Below are positions 1 through 12,344 of a stretch of 64,000 nucleotides of DNA, piece after piece. The stretch spans positions 6,652,150-6,716,149 of the forward strand of contig OZ014419.1 of NCBI GenBank assembly GCA_963965975.1. The letters are read 5' to 3'. Position numbers and translations under genes: made by a program. The notes below the pieces were generated by a model, which made no database searches, was not told the DNA's origin, and saw only the letters and a program-made list of their open reading frames with translations. This DNA is from Xestospongia bergquistia (taxonomy: Eukaryota; Porifera; Demospongiae; Haplosclerida; Petrosiidae). How positions within the stretch are numbered: the first letter of the stretch is position 1; each line of letters opens with the position of its first letter.

Positions 1-2198
1 TCTGAGATTAGTGTCTATTTGTCTGTCTGTCCGTTCATCAACCATTCATTTAACCATCCCATATCTTCGACCCCATGCTCATATATTAATTACCATAAAC
101 TCAGCATTTTCCTGGTAGTAAATAGACTCCACATTACTACTTAACTAAATCCTCAGAGACAAAGTCTTACATCAGTATACAAATTTACATGTAGGAGACA
201 TTCCTACTCACAATTAGTAGACATCTTACAGCAGTATCACTTGCCAAGAAACCTGTTATGACTGGTAGTAATTTCTAACATCTCACAACATACTAGTCAT
301 GTATTGGACATTAGTAATTCTAAGGTTTGAGAAGTATTATTTCAGGAGCTGCCAAGTTTGGCTGCATTTATAGATTTTCTATTCTTCGTTAACAAGTTCA
401 GTTTATTATATTGTGGCAAATTAATGTCTTTAATTATGTAGGAATTGCATAGATTGTGGCAAACTTGTATACATTTCTAAAAATGTCTAGACTATAGATT
501 AAAGTCACTGGCAACTGTTGAGAGAACAGGTGTATGTTATGTTGTGTTGTTTATGGTGTATGTTGTGTTGTGTTGTTTATGGTGTTTTTACAATACATTT
601 TAGTTGTGCTTCCTTAGTTGTCAATGGGATAGAGGATTGACGACTTGTAGCAAAATATTTTAGCCAATGAGTCACTTCAGAATGAGACTACTGATGTAAA
701 CAGTGTTATCTTTGATGTTAGATTGTCTACATGAGTGGGCTATGTAATTCTGTTGTTAATAATATACCAGTAGTGTTTTGACTTTTGTAATTTTTGCCTC
801 TCTCCCTCCCTCCTTTTCTTTCCTCCCTTCTTTTCTTCTTGTCTATCTCCTATACAGTACAGAACAGTATGGTTGACATAAAGCATTTCTCTAATACAAT
901 TACCACTAATTATTACTCACATAGCACTTTTACATCTTCTGTTTGCTTGGAGCAATAAACCTGATCAGGGCCTTACGCACACACACACACTCACTAGCAC
1001 GTTATAACACATATCGGCTACTTCCAACAACAGCTATATATGTCCCATGACTGTATTATTGAGTACAGCACTCTTGATATGGACAGTTATGGATGCCAAT
1101 ATTGACTTGTCTCCATCTTCGATAAATTAGTTAATCAAATGAACTAGATTATTGACACAAACTATGATAGGATTTTGTATAATTTAGAAGTGTCTGGTAC
1201 AGTACCTTTGTCATTTATTAACATGTGACTGACTTGTTTGGTTGAAAGTCATTTTGCCTTTTGTTGTGGTTATCAATACATACCTCAACTTGTTTATAGA
1301 GTCAGTTTAATTCAATTGGCCAATTCATAGAGGAGATAGGAATGGTCAAAGAAACCACAGTCTCTGCTAAATAATGACAACAATGCTGTTTGCTTTGAGC
1401 AAGATTATGGAAGCACCATATGTATAGCATGTAGTGGTAGTCTTTGACGTAGTTTATAACAATAGAATTGAGTGGGTAGGCATATCATGTAACTACTCAT
1501 TGTGGTTGTCTGGAATGAGACAGCAAATGAAGGTGGTGTTAACTGAAATGCAGTGTGGTCATTTAAAAATAGTAAATATAATATAGACTTTCACTTGATA
1601 ACTCTTCTTAATGTTTTTTAATGAAGTACATATGCCTGCCAACTTTTTACTGTCCTTTACATCCCCTATATAGAAAACCACTGGGATTACCACCCAAACA
1701 CATACTAACCCCTTTCACAGGGTGGGGGTTGGGAAGACTTGGCTAATATGCCTAGTACAAGTCTTAGAATTCCATCCTGTATGGTCTGGCTTTGTTGATA
1801 GTCTGGTACCATTTTTAGTAACTCTACAATATACCACATACTAATATATACCATATAATGTCACAGTCTCAATTATTTCTGGACATCCCCTTGTATCAGT
1901 AATATGCCAACAAGCTGTTACTTGATCAATTGTCTTAGCCAAGATATCAGCCTGTGGGTTAATCCTTGGCACATTGTATTAACGTATCTCTTATGTGCGC
2001 ACTTATGTGGAAAGCAGCTGCTAATAAATAAAAGGATGCCAGTCAAATGTAACCACCCTAGTATGTGGTTATTGTGTAATAGTCCCTTAATTTGCACCTC
2101 AGGGATTGGCATTATAATGTTGTATACAACTATGTTCATCTCTGTTGACCATTTCTTCCTCTATTATGCTCATAATTATTATTACATATTTTTTCTAG
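1..2198. other. Non-coding stretch before the dynein exon
   Basis: No exon of a recognisable protein is seen on either strand. The stretch holds AT-rich sequence, short TGTTG-rich repeats near 535-590, a pyrimidine run near 797-845 and a short CA run near 978-992. It is either one long intron of the dynein gene that ends at 2353, or intergenic DNA in front of an isolated exon. Introns elsewhere in the window are mostly 50 to 700 bases, so an intron of over 2 kb would be unusual. Confidence 0.5.
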
Positions 2199-2353
2199 GT
2201 ATCTATACTTGTCCTTGTTATTACTATCCTAACAGAGCTGGAGGAAGTGGACGTCCATCTTTTGTGGTGGCCTGTGATCTCCGTTCGGGGCATGTCCCTG
2301 CCGATCACTTTATTAAACGAGGGACAGCGCTCTTAATGAGCTTGGATAACTAG
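2199..2353 (+). CDS. Axonemal dynein heavy chain, last exon (DNAH2-like)
   Basis: A TTTTTTCTAG acceptor precedes an exon that is open to the TAG at 2351-2353. It reads GIYTCPCYYYPNRAGG and ends in DHFIKRGTALLMSLDN. This is the C-terminal end of dynein heavy chains: the CPCYYYPNRAG segment, a strand ending in a DLRSG-type turn, and the closing W/FIKRGTALL-SLD. From memory the wording fits DNAH2-type inner-arm chains best. The product is a microtubule motor of cilia and flagella. The first base of the first codon comes from an upstream exon (phase 1). That exon, which should end in a segment like human HFRPAESRKKSAKG, was not found in the 2.2 kb upstream, so the rest of the gene is outside the window or lost. 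Confidence 0.8.
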
Positions 2354-3511
2354 CCCATTATTGTTTATACTAATCCAGAACATTGTAATTAAATTGACTA
2401 TATTTACGAGGTGTCTGATGATACTTTTGAGTAGCAACTGTCAGAGATCTATTATATGTTAAACAATACATTACATTAGGTTATTTATATAATGTTTATG
2501 TACCAATGTATTAATGGCAACTAATATCACTTGTATTTCATCAATGTTTTGGTCTCTTAGTTCCATTATGGCTATTGAGATACAACATTTATTTGTCTCC
2601 TTGTCTTTTCCATTTCTTTCACAAGTCATATTTCAAAAAAAATATTATAATTACTTGAGAGAGTTACAATAACACAATTGGAACAATATTGCAGTTTTAG
2701 CTTCTGTATAATGTCCATTAACATAACTCAATTAAGTCATAATGTGGTATGTTGTGTGTTGTGTGAGGTAGAGTAGACACATTATACCTTTTAATATTTT
2801 GTCCTAAGTGTAGTCTATGACCCATAACAAGCGAAGGCATTGTTTCTTTAAGCCACAGCTAGCCTAATTGTGTTGTCTGGGTTGACTGTGTCAATGGAAT
2901 TGAAAGCAATAGACAGGTAGGTCTAGTTGGTAAACATTGCATCTGTTGTAGATTAGACAAATGGAAAACCTATCAGAACAAAGGCTTTTCTTATTGACAC
3001 TATTAAATAGTTGGTACCAGCCCTATTGGAAAATCTAAGTATTAATATTAAGAGTTTCATTTTTCATAATTAACAGTATAAACTTTTTTTGTAATGATAC
3101 CAGCATGACAATTTATGAAATCAGTGATATAAAAAATGTCTCTAAATAAAGACATTGTACAAAGCTGCATTATGTTACAAAATTATGATAACAATAACCA
3201 TCAGATAATCTCTGTACAGCAAACATAAACAGAAAATAGGAACTGATTTTAAAATGGCACATAACAAGAAAGAGATCGTGCAAAAACTTAATCAGGGAGT
3301 GTCTATATGTAAACAGTCTGATAAGTATGCCCATTCTCTGTTCTGTCAAATTAGCTAATGCCATTTACAGTAATAATGACATTCTTACAATTACTTAAAC
3401 TGGAGGCTTGAAACAACAACAAATTTGAAGTATGAATGGACATTTTTTTAAATTAAATCACAAAGTCAAAGTGAGCACATTCTGTTGCTTGTTGAATGTA
3501 ATGTGGTTGTT
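2354..3511. other. Intergenic, convergent 3' ends
   Basis: AT-rich sequence between the dynein stop and the stop of the minus-strand adaptor gene. I see no exon, RNA gene or long repeat. Short open frames here have no splice partners and biased composition. Confidence 0.6.
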
Positions 3512-5968
3512 TTAAGCTTCAATACTAACTTCTCGACTGTGGAGGCTGCCTTGTGAGAGAGGTGACCTTTGTTCTATTATGTGACCATTCTTGTTCACTC
3601 TTCTGAGTGGTTTTGGAGGAGCATTTGGATTGATGTGTTTTGGATCAGCCATTGGTGCCGATCGTCTGGGAACATCATAAACAACATTACCAGCTACTGG
3701 AATACTGATTTTGTAGGCATAGCCTCGAACATTTTCACTAGCAACTTTATTTAAAACCTTATCAATCACTGCTGGTTCACAATATCCATTTTTATGAATA
3801 CGATAATCTGCTAAATTTGACATGACTTCATGTGCTCCCTCTCCATCTGTTTCATCATATTCTAGATCTTCTAACCGGAAAAATGGGTTTATTTCTTTGA
3901 GCTCAGAGAGAGTATCGTACTCATAACACATTTGGTCTTCCTCATCTTCATCTAATTCATCAGATGTGCTCTTTGATATTCCTCGGAATTTACCTGGATC
4001 AGGTCGTGATACATCAAGAACATCAGATTGTGATTGAGCTCTCTCCCGAGGGGGAGGGGGAGGTAACTCACGATGGAGTATATGCGTACCACTACGATGT
4101 CTGCTGGGAACTTCAGGTAATGATAAATCAGCTATGGGATGATCACGATCCATTGAAGAGTCCCGTACCTGTTCCAGTCTGGACTCGTGGTCACTAGTAT
4201 CAGAAGTGGTCTTGGACTCTGATTTTAGTCGAGTAAGTAGTTTTGGAGGAGGGGGTGGAGCACCATTAGGAATATGAGCACTTTTTGTTGGACTACTGTG
4301 TTTTGGTAGGATATTAGGTGGGCTTTTACTGACTGGACGGAAGCGAGACTCCCTTCTGGCTGGTGGTGGGGGAGGTGATAAATGGTTAGATTCCGTAACA
4401 GTTTCAAGTTTATTGTAAATTGACGGAGTCCATGACCTAGCAACTGGTGTAACAGTTTTACTTGGTGACCCAGATCTTGGAATGCTTGATGGTAAACTGC
4501 CATTTTGACGAGGCTCAGAGTTTTGATGAAGAAGCATACTGGGTGTGATAAACCCTGATTCACTATCATCGGTTTCTCGTCCTGGTGTGACACTATCACG
4601 AAATGGAAGTTGAGTGTATCTGTTTGCTGTATCACTGTTGCAACGTGATCGATGAGATGGCGATGATATCTTGACTGATTTCTTGGTGGGACTAGAAGGT
4701 TTACCATTTGTGCAAGTAGGAGAGGAAATAAAAGCTGATGAGCGAGGAGAATCTTCTAATTGTGGGGTTCCTGGTAAGCCAGAATCATTGCTTTCTAAAG
4801 TATTGGAATGGTCAAACATGGTGATATCAACATCACTACCATGACGATGTAAATCTGACTTTGGGATAGAAACTTTTAAATCTTCAGGCTTTTTTTTGCT
4901 GGAATAAGGAGAACTGTTACTGTTAATACGAAGGAGATTGGAATCAGAGAGTGCTGGCAATAGTCTAGGGCTGGTACTGCATTGATGAGAACAGTGATAT
5001 ATATCGCCCAATATACTACGCTCATAATGGATTTCATTAGTGTTTGGATTCTCACGAATAGCTTTCTCCATTAAAGTAAGGATGGTAGATGGTTTTTCTT
5101 GTTTAATATTCAAAGAACACCTACTATAATTTGGATCTGAGCATCGTGGACAGCATTCAAATGTTAACATTCCTCCACATTGCCCAAATGATGCAATGTG
5201 TTCTAGTCTCCAACGTTTAATAGAAACTTCTTTGACTGGACAGAGAAGGGCAATGTAGTTTGATGTAAATTGTACATTGACTGTCCCATCTTCTAAACCA
5301 TTTGGCTCAACTATGCTTGCAGAAAAAAGCGATCCATCTATCAGGAGAAAAAAAATCATTTAAACTAATCTGAAAAATGGCAAGTAGATTAATTTAATTA
5401 ATAAGAAAAAACCTCTGTACCTGCATCAATGACTTGTCGCAGTAAAGCACACCATTCTTTTAATTCACGATATGATTCTGTTGTAAAATGGTAAGAATTC
5501 TTACCCACTTTAAGAACAATGTAATTTGACTGTAGATGTCCTCGATGGCTTGAGTCTGTCATTTTGACTAACATAAGTGGTTGTGCTTCTTTGTCAAGGC
5601 ATATACTTCCTTTATACCGAGTTTTTGTATCATCTACGAAGATATCCAGGCTGGCTTCTACAGGGGAATAGACCCGCAATACACACCATCTTCTTCTGCG
5701 ACCTCCCTATAGCAGAAATACAAAATAGTATCAAATATGCACGACGCATCGCTAAAACAATAGCCGAAAATAATAGCACTAATTTTGAACTTACAAATCT
5801 GAAGAAAGCAGGTTTGTGGAGGTAACCTTCCTTCAACACAGCCGGTCTGTGCGTCATGCCATCGAAAAGTGCTTGCACCCTCGTCGACTTAACTGCGTAT
5901 TTCTTTCTGAGAGATCTTCGCAAGCCATTAGGGATGTAGTCGTTGTTTGCACTGTCTTGACTAGACAT
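3512..5968 (-). CDS. PH + IRS-type PTB adaptor protein, DOK/IRS family
   Basis: Three exons (5795-5968, 5421-5706, 3512-5337) join in frame to give 761 residues. Residues about 46-153 form a PH domain (KEGYLHKP at its start, the RRRRWCVLRVYS strand, and a final helix with the KEWCALLRQ tryptophan). A PTB domain of the IRS type follows at about 155-270, with IKRWRLEHIASFGQCGGMLT and a CSLNIKQEKPSTI strand. The long tail is low complexity, with several PPPPP runs (possible SH3 sites), SP/TP sites and candidate phosphotyrosine sites, including YDVP near the C-terminus and YEYDTL. DOK and IRS proteins sit under the membrane and recruit SH2 proteins after tyrosine-kinase activation. At 761 residues it is longer than vertebrate DOK1-3. 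FRS2 lacks a PH domain, so it is less likely. The gene is divergent from CCDC39, with 358 bases between start codons. Confidence 0.82.
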
Positions 5969-6326
5969 CTTAAATAAAATTCAGCAACTTGCAGCAAATT
6001 AAAAACAGAACTAGATTAGCACACTGACTGCATGCAATTCAGCGTCGATTCTCGAATACTGACAAAACTAGCAGGACTTAGCAACTATACTAGATTAGAT
6101 CTAGTAACTTTCTCTAGGATCAGACGAAACAGAACTTTATTTGGCTATTACTGGAATAGCTGTTAGAAGGGTTCTAGTGTGTCTCGCAGTTGCATCTATT
6201 TTATACCAAAGAAGTACCCCGAGAAATAATTGGTGCCACGCCCACTTAGGTAACCATAGCAACAAATCCATCGATTACAAAGTTGGTATAGTGTTTTCAA
6301 TCAAACCTTTTTGCTTTAAAGGCAAT
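5969..6326. promoter_or_regulatory. Bidirectional promoter region, adaptor gene / CCDC39
   Basis: 358 bases separate the two start codons. They hold 5' untranslated sequence for both genes and an RFX X-box near the CCDC39 side (6250-6263). An open frame runs into CCDC39 from 6141, but the CCDC39 protein start at 6327 matches the family N-terminus and the extra sequence is not conserved-looking. Confidence 0.6.
6250..6263 (+). promoter_or_regulatory. RFX X-box upstream of CCDC39
   Basis: GTAACCATAGCAAC matches the RFX consensus (two half-sites GTNRCC and RGYAAC split by 0-3 bases; here 2). It ends 63 bases before the CCDC39 start codon. In animals RFX factors drive ciliary genes through X-boxes close to the start, so site and gene agree. 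Binding itself is inferred. Confidence 0.75.
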
Positions 6327-9300
6327 ATGGCATCTGAAATCGACTTAGAGCATTTAGCTCTGCCTATCTCCAACGAAACAAACAAGAAACTTGAGCAAGA
6401 TGTCCATCAAAAACAACAAGAAATTGAGAAATTCCAACACCAAGTGAATGAACACAAAGATCGTATTCAAGTTATGAGTGATCATTTAAAGAATGTGAGA
6501 CAAGAGTTGCAACTAACTCAGGTATGTCTAAAAATAATATGTCTACTAATTTAATATTTGAATGATTCTAGGCTCTTTATGAGGCTCGAAAGAATGATGT
6601 TGAAACTGAAAAACATCTTACTCAACTAGGTGAGTATAAAATTGTACAATACTCATCTGTTTAAATCATCCCCTCAAGCTGAAAGAGAAGAAGGACGACT
6701 AAAAGATGGATATCGCAATCTCAAATCAAACCAAGAAAAATTGAATGAACAGATGAACTTGTATGAAAACAACATTTTTAGAACAAACAAGAAAACGGAA
6801 GATATGAGAAAAAATATGAATTGGGATCAACAGGTATATAAGACTGATTATAAAGTCTCCATCTTTTAACTGAGAACCATTTGCTATAGTATAGTCAATG
6901 GAAGAGTGGTATAAGCATCTTTAATTTAACAATAATTTCTTTTGTGGCATCATGTCATGTGATAATCATGTGATTTTTAGGCTCTAGAGGCATGGCTTGA
7001 AGAATCAGCACGACGTGATGAGGATGCTATGACAATTACGAAATATGCAAGAGCAGATGAAAGCAAAATTAAGGTAGTCAATTAAATTTGTCAACAAGCT
7101 CTACCAATGATGTTTTGATGATAGGAGCTTACCCTTAAATTAGAGCAACTTCAAGAGACAGCAGTAAAGAAGAAACGTGAGCTTGATACAGAAACAAACG
7201 ACACACTAACTGCTCAGGTCACCATCCATCCATTATCTATAAGATTTTCCATCTATCCATTTGTGTCCATCATCCATTCATCCATTGTTTTATCCATCCA
7301 TCCATTCATCCATTATAGATTGAGTTAGATAATACTGCAGAAGCATTTCGTCATGCTCACAGTGAACGTCAGGAGCTCATCTCTCAATGGGAACAAATTA
7401 TTGAACAAATGAAAAAGAGAGATCAAGACATGGATCGCACAGCTGCTGTATGTCATATGATAGTCATGTGATAACAATGTGACATTTGTATACAGGAATT
7501 GGCTCGTTTGAAAGCTGAAACAAGAGTAATGGAGACTATGATCAGTGAGAAAAAAGTAAAGTTGTTATTGACATAGTTGGATCCATTCCTGTCTGTCCAT
7601 TCCTATTTATTAATCCATTTAATACCAATATGCTGTCCATTTAATACCAATATGCTGTCCATTTGATACCAATCTATTATTTTGATCAGCAATTTTTAGA
7701 AGAAGAGAAAATGAACAATCAAGAAATGGACAAACGTATTAAACAGTCGGAAAATATATCGTCTAAAAATCGTCTGGAGTATCAAGACAAAGAGAAGGCC
7801 AGACAACAACTACGAGATGAAGTAAAGAATTAAATTTGTCTTCTTTTGAATTTGACATGTTGTCCTTCTTGTACTTGTAGTTGGAAACTTTGAAATATTC
7901 TGTTGATCGTACTGCTGCTGATCTTGAGAGTATGAGAGCCCAAAGTCATCATCTTACAAGAGATATTAAAGACAGAAAGTATAGGTAAATAAACATTAGT
8001 AGTTTGATAAACACTGTACTAAGAGTTAATTCACCACTTGCCTACAACTTGGCCTTCCAAGATTGCTCCTATGATAAATACTGATGTTTACTAGTCTAGA
8101 GCTTACCAATGGTAGCCATTCTAGGTCACTGTGAACTGATGTTCACTAGTCTAGAGCTTACTAATGGTATCCATTTTAGGTCACTGTGAACTGATGTTCA
8201 CTAGTCTAGAGCTTACTAATGGTAGTTATTCTAGGTCACTGTGAACTGATGTTTACTAGTCTAGAGCTTACTAATGGTAGTTATTCTAGGTCACTGTGAA
8301 CTGATGTTCACTAGTCTAGAGCTTACTAATGGTAGTTATTCTAGGTCACTGTGAACTGATGTTCACTAGTCTAGAGCTTACTAATGGTAGTTATTCTAGG
8401 TCACTGTGAACTGATGTTCACTAGTCTAGAGCTTACTAATGGTAGTTATTCTAGGTCACTGTGAACTGATGTTCACTAGTCTAGAGCTTACTAATGGTAG
8501 TTATTCTAGGTCACTGTGAACTGATGTTCACTAGTCTAGAGCTTACTAATGGTAGTTATTCTAGGTCACTGTGAACTGATGTTCACTAGTCTAGAACTAA
8601 TTATATGTTATTTAATTTAGACTAGACACTCTTCAACATCAACATGCAATAATGCAAGAAGAGCACAAAAAGTCCATTTTAAAGACACTCAGTGCTGAAG
8701 AGAGAGCACATAAAATGGACCAATTATTAGCAGAAGAAGAAAACAAAGTTGACCAGTTAGAGAAAGCCGTAGCTGTCCATCGTGAAAAACAATTCAAGAA
8801 AGTTCAAGAACTTCATGATCTCAAGAGAATGAAGCAAAACATGGAGGCTGAAATACAGGTACAATTACAGCACTAAACCTTTTTACAACAAAATCGAGCA
8901 CTAAACCATTTCCTCCTAACATTAGTATAAAATGGTCAACATGACCAGATATTAATATATTAATCAGACTAAAGACTAAATTATAGTTTCTTATAATTAT
9001 ATAGATGACTACTTTAATATGTTATCAATTCTTATTTATTTTCTAGGGCTCCAGGGTAGCATTACGTAATCTCATTTCCAAGCAACGTAAGATAGATGAA
9101 GAGGCACTTAAACAACAAGAACTTCTCTACACTCAAGACTTTCAACTGCAACAACTTGAACATAAATTGAACAGACTAGAAGGAGAAAGAACTGATGAAG
9201 AAAAGGCTCATCTTGATAACAAAATTAAAGTAAAATAATAAATATTATTTAAAATTTGTGACTTGTGACAAAATGTTACATGGACTCGTTTCATTAAGCA

Positions 9301-10413
9301 TGAATGATTCTTTCACACATGTGTTACTTTCATTCTTAGGAATTGGAATCAGTCTGGGAGAACCAGCATCAGTCTGAGACTGTGTTAAGAAACCAGTTAA
9401 AAAGACTTCAAGATGATTTAAGGAGAATCACTCGCCAGGTTGATAAAGGACAAAAGGAACAAGACATTTTAATGGGCAAGATTGGTAAGCACACTTGTCC
9501 AGTAGTATATTCATACTTATATTTGTACACTAATACTTAATTTTAATACATGATCAATTTTGTCAATGATCTTCTATCTTTTTTTTAGATGAGCTTGTAC
9601 TTCATATTGATAGCACTCAAAGAGAACTTAAAAAAATCACTGCTACCAAACAAGTATGTAGTAAATATTTATGTTAAAGTACTGTTTGTCAATTTTCATT
9701 TTTACCATATGTGGTATGATATAAGTTGTTGTCCTTATAGGATCTAATGGTTGATGAAAACATCATTAAACTTGAGATTAAAAGGTTTCTGAGACATTGA
9801 CACACAAACAGTTCTAACCTTATTACAAAGTTACCAAACATCATTATTGTTGTTCCATTATATACATGACTTACATATTGTCACCATTAGTTGTTTTACC
9901 ACAGCAGGTTAACTATACCTTGTATAAGGATATCAATGACAGCATATATTACATGTAGCTATTCTCTTACTTACATTTATTATGTCTGTTCTACTATTTC
10001 TAGACTAAGAGATATGTTATTCTCACATGCTGACGATGTTATTGGATTGGAGAAGGAAAAGTTACAACTAGTCACAGTATGTGAATACACAATGGGTGTG
10101 GTTTTTATTGTATTGTTTTAGGCCATGACAGAGCGAAATCGAGAGATTTCTGTGCATAAAGATATGGTGAAAGCTCAGATCAAGAGTTGTGAGTCTGAAC
10201 GGCAGACTGTTAGGTAAAGAGTGTGTGCTGTGTTAATGGTCAGTCTTTGTTCTTATTCAGTGCTCAATTACATGATCGTATTGCTAAGATTGATCGTTTG
10301 AGGAAACGCTATGAAATATTAATGGTATCCATGGCCCCTCCTGAAGGAGAAGAAGAACATTCTCAAACCTACTATGTCATCAAGGTTTTCTTCTTGTTTT
10401 TTTTCCTCTATTA

Positions 10414-10495
<82 letters not shown>

Positions 10496-10863
10496 TCTCT
10501 TATAGGCAGCTCAGGAGCGTGAGGAGATACAGAGAGAAGGTGATGAGCTAGATGCCAAGATTAGGAAAGCTGAGAAAGAAATTCAAGCTTTGGAGAACAC
10601 TTTGGCTTTAATGAATGTAAAGAATGAGAAATATCGAAAGAGTTTACAAAATTTTGATCCCACAGGTTAAGTTATATTACCAAATTAGGAAGTATTCATT
10701 AATAACATTTTTCTATAGGTAATGAAGCTACTGAACTAGATACTTTGGAAGGACAATGGAGAGCTTCTATGGACAAATATAGACATAAAAAGAAACAACT
10801 TCGTCAACTAGAAACAGATATACAAGTATGTCTAATAATGCACTACAAGTACATGTATAATCA

Positions 10864-10894
<31 letters not shown>

Positions 10895-12121
10895 TCTCCC
10901 TCCTTCTCTCTCTTCTCCTCTAGTCTTTATCTAATACACTAACTGGATTAACTGATGAAAAACATACTTACCAACAGTTCCAGGAAAAGACTAAGGTAGA
11001 GTACTATACTACTGTACTGTATGTCATAAGCAAAAACATTCTTTCAAAAACAGGATCAACTAACTGTGTATGAAAAAGAACTTGAAGACATTAAAACTAA
11101 AATAGAGCGAGCTACAAAGCAAGTGAGTCCATCAATATTTACATCAGTATATCAGAGGGTGTGGTTTGTTTGTTCCTTATAGTCAAATAAATTAGTAAAA
11201 GAGTTAAGACTACGTAAAAGCTCGACAGGGAAGACAGATATTGAGGTAAGGACAGAGTTTAATTTTTATGTTTTGACTATACAAACAGGTCATGTCCTAC
11301 AATGTCTATATACTAATGTAATTAGGGTATTGTTTAGCAGACGTGTATAATTTATATGTATTGCATGTTACATGTACTTCAAATAGACTTGCATAGTACA
11401 TATTCATTGGTATGCATCTATGCATTGTGGTTAAGACAAACTGAATTATAATAATATGGATGGATGAATAATTTAATTGATTAATGGATAGATAGTAATG
11501 AGATGAGTGTTATTTATCGTTAGGATGATATTGAGTTGAGAGAACTTCGTGATTTCAATACTTCAGCACTTCAACAATTAGGAAACATTGCCACACAGGA
11601 TCCACATCTTACTGAAATCATCCACCTCTTACTATCACAGGTTAACTCACAAATTTTCAATGCATAATTTCATTTATTATAATGCTTTATAACATATCTA
11701 TATGTAGGTTGGTTTACCGCCTCCATCTTCTCCATCTGGTAGTCGAGTTAGCTCCTTGCCTATGTCGGCACGGAGTTCCACCAGTCAACTTAGCTCTTCA
11801 AGGTTTGTGCAACATAATTCTACATAATTACATGTTATATATCTCTCTCTCTCTCTCATTAGGAGCAGTTTAAGTTCTCGTCAATCCACACCTCGCAAAT
11901 CGCTCCAATCTAAAACCCTGGATATTGGAGTTACTGCCTTGACTATGTCCAGTGGAACAACACCTCATGATACCAGCCCTCATAGCAGTGTCAGTTATAT
12001 AGGAAGCAAAGGAAGTGAAGGTCGTCGAGTTCGTTCCAAGCCTTCCTCACCTATCTCCTCTTCATCGAGGGATAGTTCTAGACCCCCCAGTAGCTTAGAC
12101 TTAACTATCAAACCAACTTAA
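6327..12121 (+). CDS. CCDC39: CCDC39, axonemal ruler coiled-coil protein
   Basis: About twenty short exons encode a protein of roughly 900 residues, near the human 941. Strongly conserved stretches include [20 protein letters not shown] (exons at 6657 and 6981), a [18 protein letters not shown] block near 7361 and the ELARLKAE block near 7498. Nearly the whole protein is coiled coil; the tail from about 11710 is Ser/Pro/Arg-rich. The first exon is 6327-6521, starting [17 protein letters not shown], which aligns with the human start. CCDC39 pairs with CCDC40 as the 96-nm molecular ruler that places inner dynein arms and the dynein regulatory complex on doublet microtubules. Its promoter has an RFX X-box. 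Introns hold a CCAT-rich repeat (7240-7318), a 55-base minisatellite (8081-8594) and CT runs (10419-10500, 10864-10920). ENOX follows on the same strand 223 bases after the stop. Confidence 0.93.
7240..7318. repeat. CCAT/CATT short tandem repeat in a CCDC39 intron
   Basis: Runs of CCAT, CCATT and CATTCATC between the exon ending in CTGCTCAG and the exon starting ATTGAGTTAGAT. Similar CCAT or ATGG runs occur in other introns of this window (21360-21435, 41878-41935). Confidence 0.8.
8081..8594 (+). repeat. 55-base minisatellite in a CCDC39 intron
   Basis: About nine head-to-tail copies of a 55-base unit that starts CTGATGTTCACTAGTCTAGA and passes through GCTTACTAATGGTAGTTATT and CTAGGTCACTGTGAA. 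Copies in the middle are almost identical; the first two carry several changes and the last is cut short. The unit is clearly related to the 60-base unit at 37147-37510 in the SERP1 gene. Confidence 0.95.
10419..10500. repeat. (CT)n microsatellite in a CCDC39 intron
   Basis: A nearly pure CT run that directly precedes the acceptor before the exon starting GCAGCTCAGGAGCGTGAG, so it also serves as an extended polypyrimidine tract. A second shorter run lies at 10864-10920, in front of the next-but-one exon. Confidence 0.9.
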
Positions 12122-12312
12122 GTAATATTACTACTAATATATTACTAATATAATATATAATATATAATATATTACTACAATATCTATGGGATTAAATAAA
12201 TGTCAAAATAAAATTAAATTAATTACTAATTATTATTCATAGCGGTTGTTTATTAATTAATTAATAATTATTTTCATAACGGTTGTTTATTTAATTACAA
12301 TTATTATCGCAC

Positions 12313-12323
12313 TGCGCATGCGC
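12313..12323 (+). promoter_or_regulatory. NRF1 (alpha-PAL) palindrome upstream of ENOX
   Basis: TGCGCATGCGC is a full NRF1 core palindrome. It lies 21 bases before the first ATG (12345) and 45 before the second (12369), in an otherwise very AT-rich, CpG-poor stretch between CCDC39 and ENOX, which makes it stand out. Use by NRF1 is inferred from the consensus. Confidence 0.65.
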
Positions 12324-12344
12324 TCTATTAAGTGACACGAGGAA

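Noticed and set aside
1904-2198. Open frame extending the dynein exon upstream
   Set aside because: The sequence before 2199 is not dynein-like and there is a strong acceptor; the extension is intronic.
4225-4707. 160-codon open frame on the minus strand
   Set aside because: It is another frame of the adaptor gene's large exon; the real frame is supported by PH and PTB motifs.
6141-6326. Upstream extension of CCDC39 from an earlier ATG
   Set aside because: CCDC39 proteins begin at the position of MASEI; the upstream part contains the X-box and looks like promoter and leader.
8081-8594. Possible CRISPR-like array
   Set aside because: The repeats are continuous with no unique spacers, and the locus is an intron of an animal gene.
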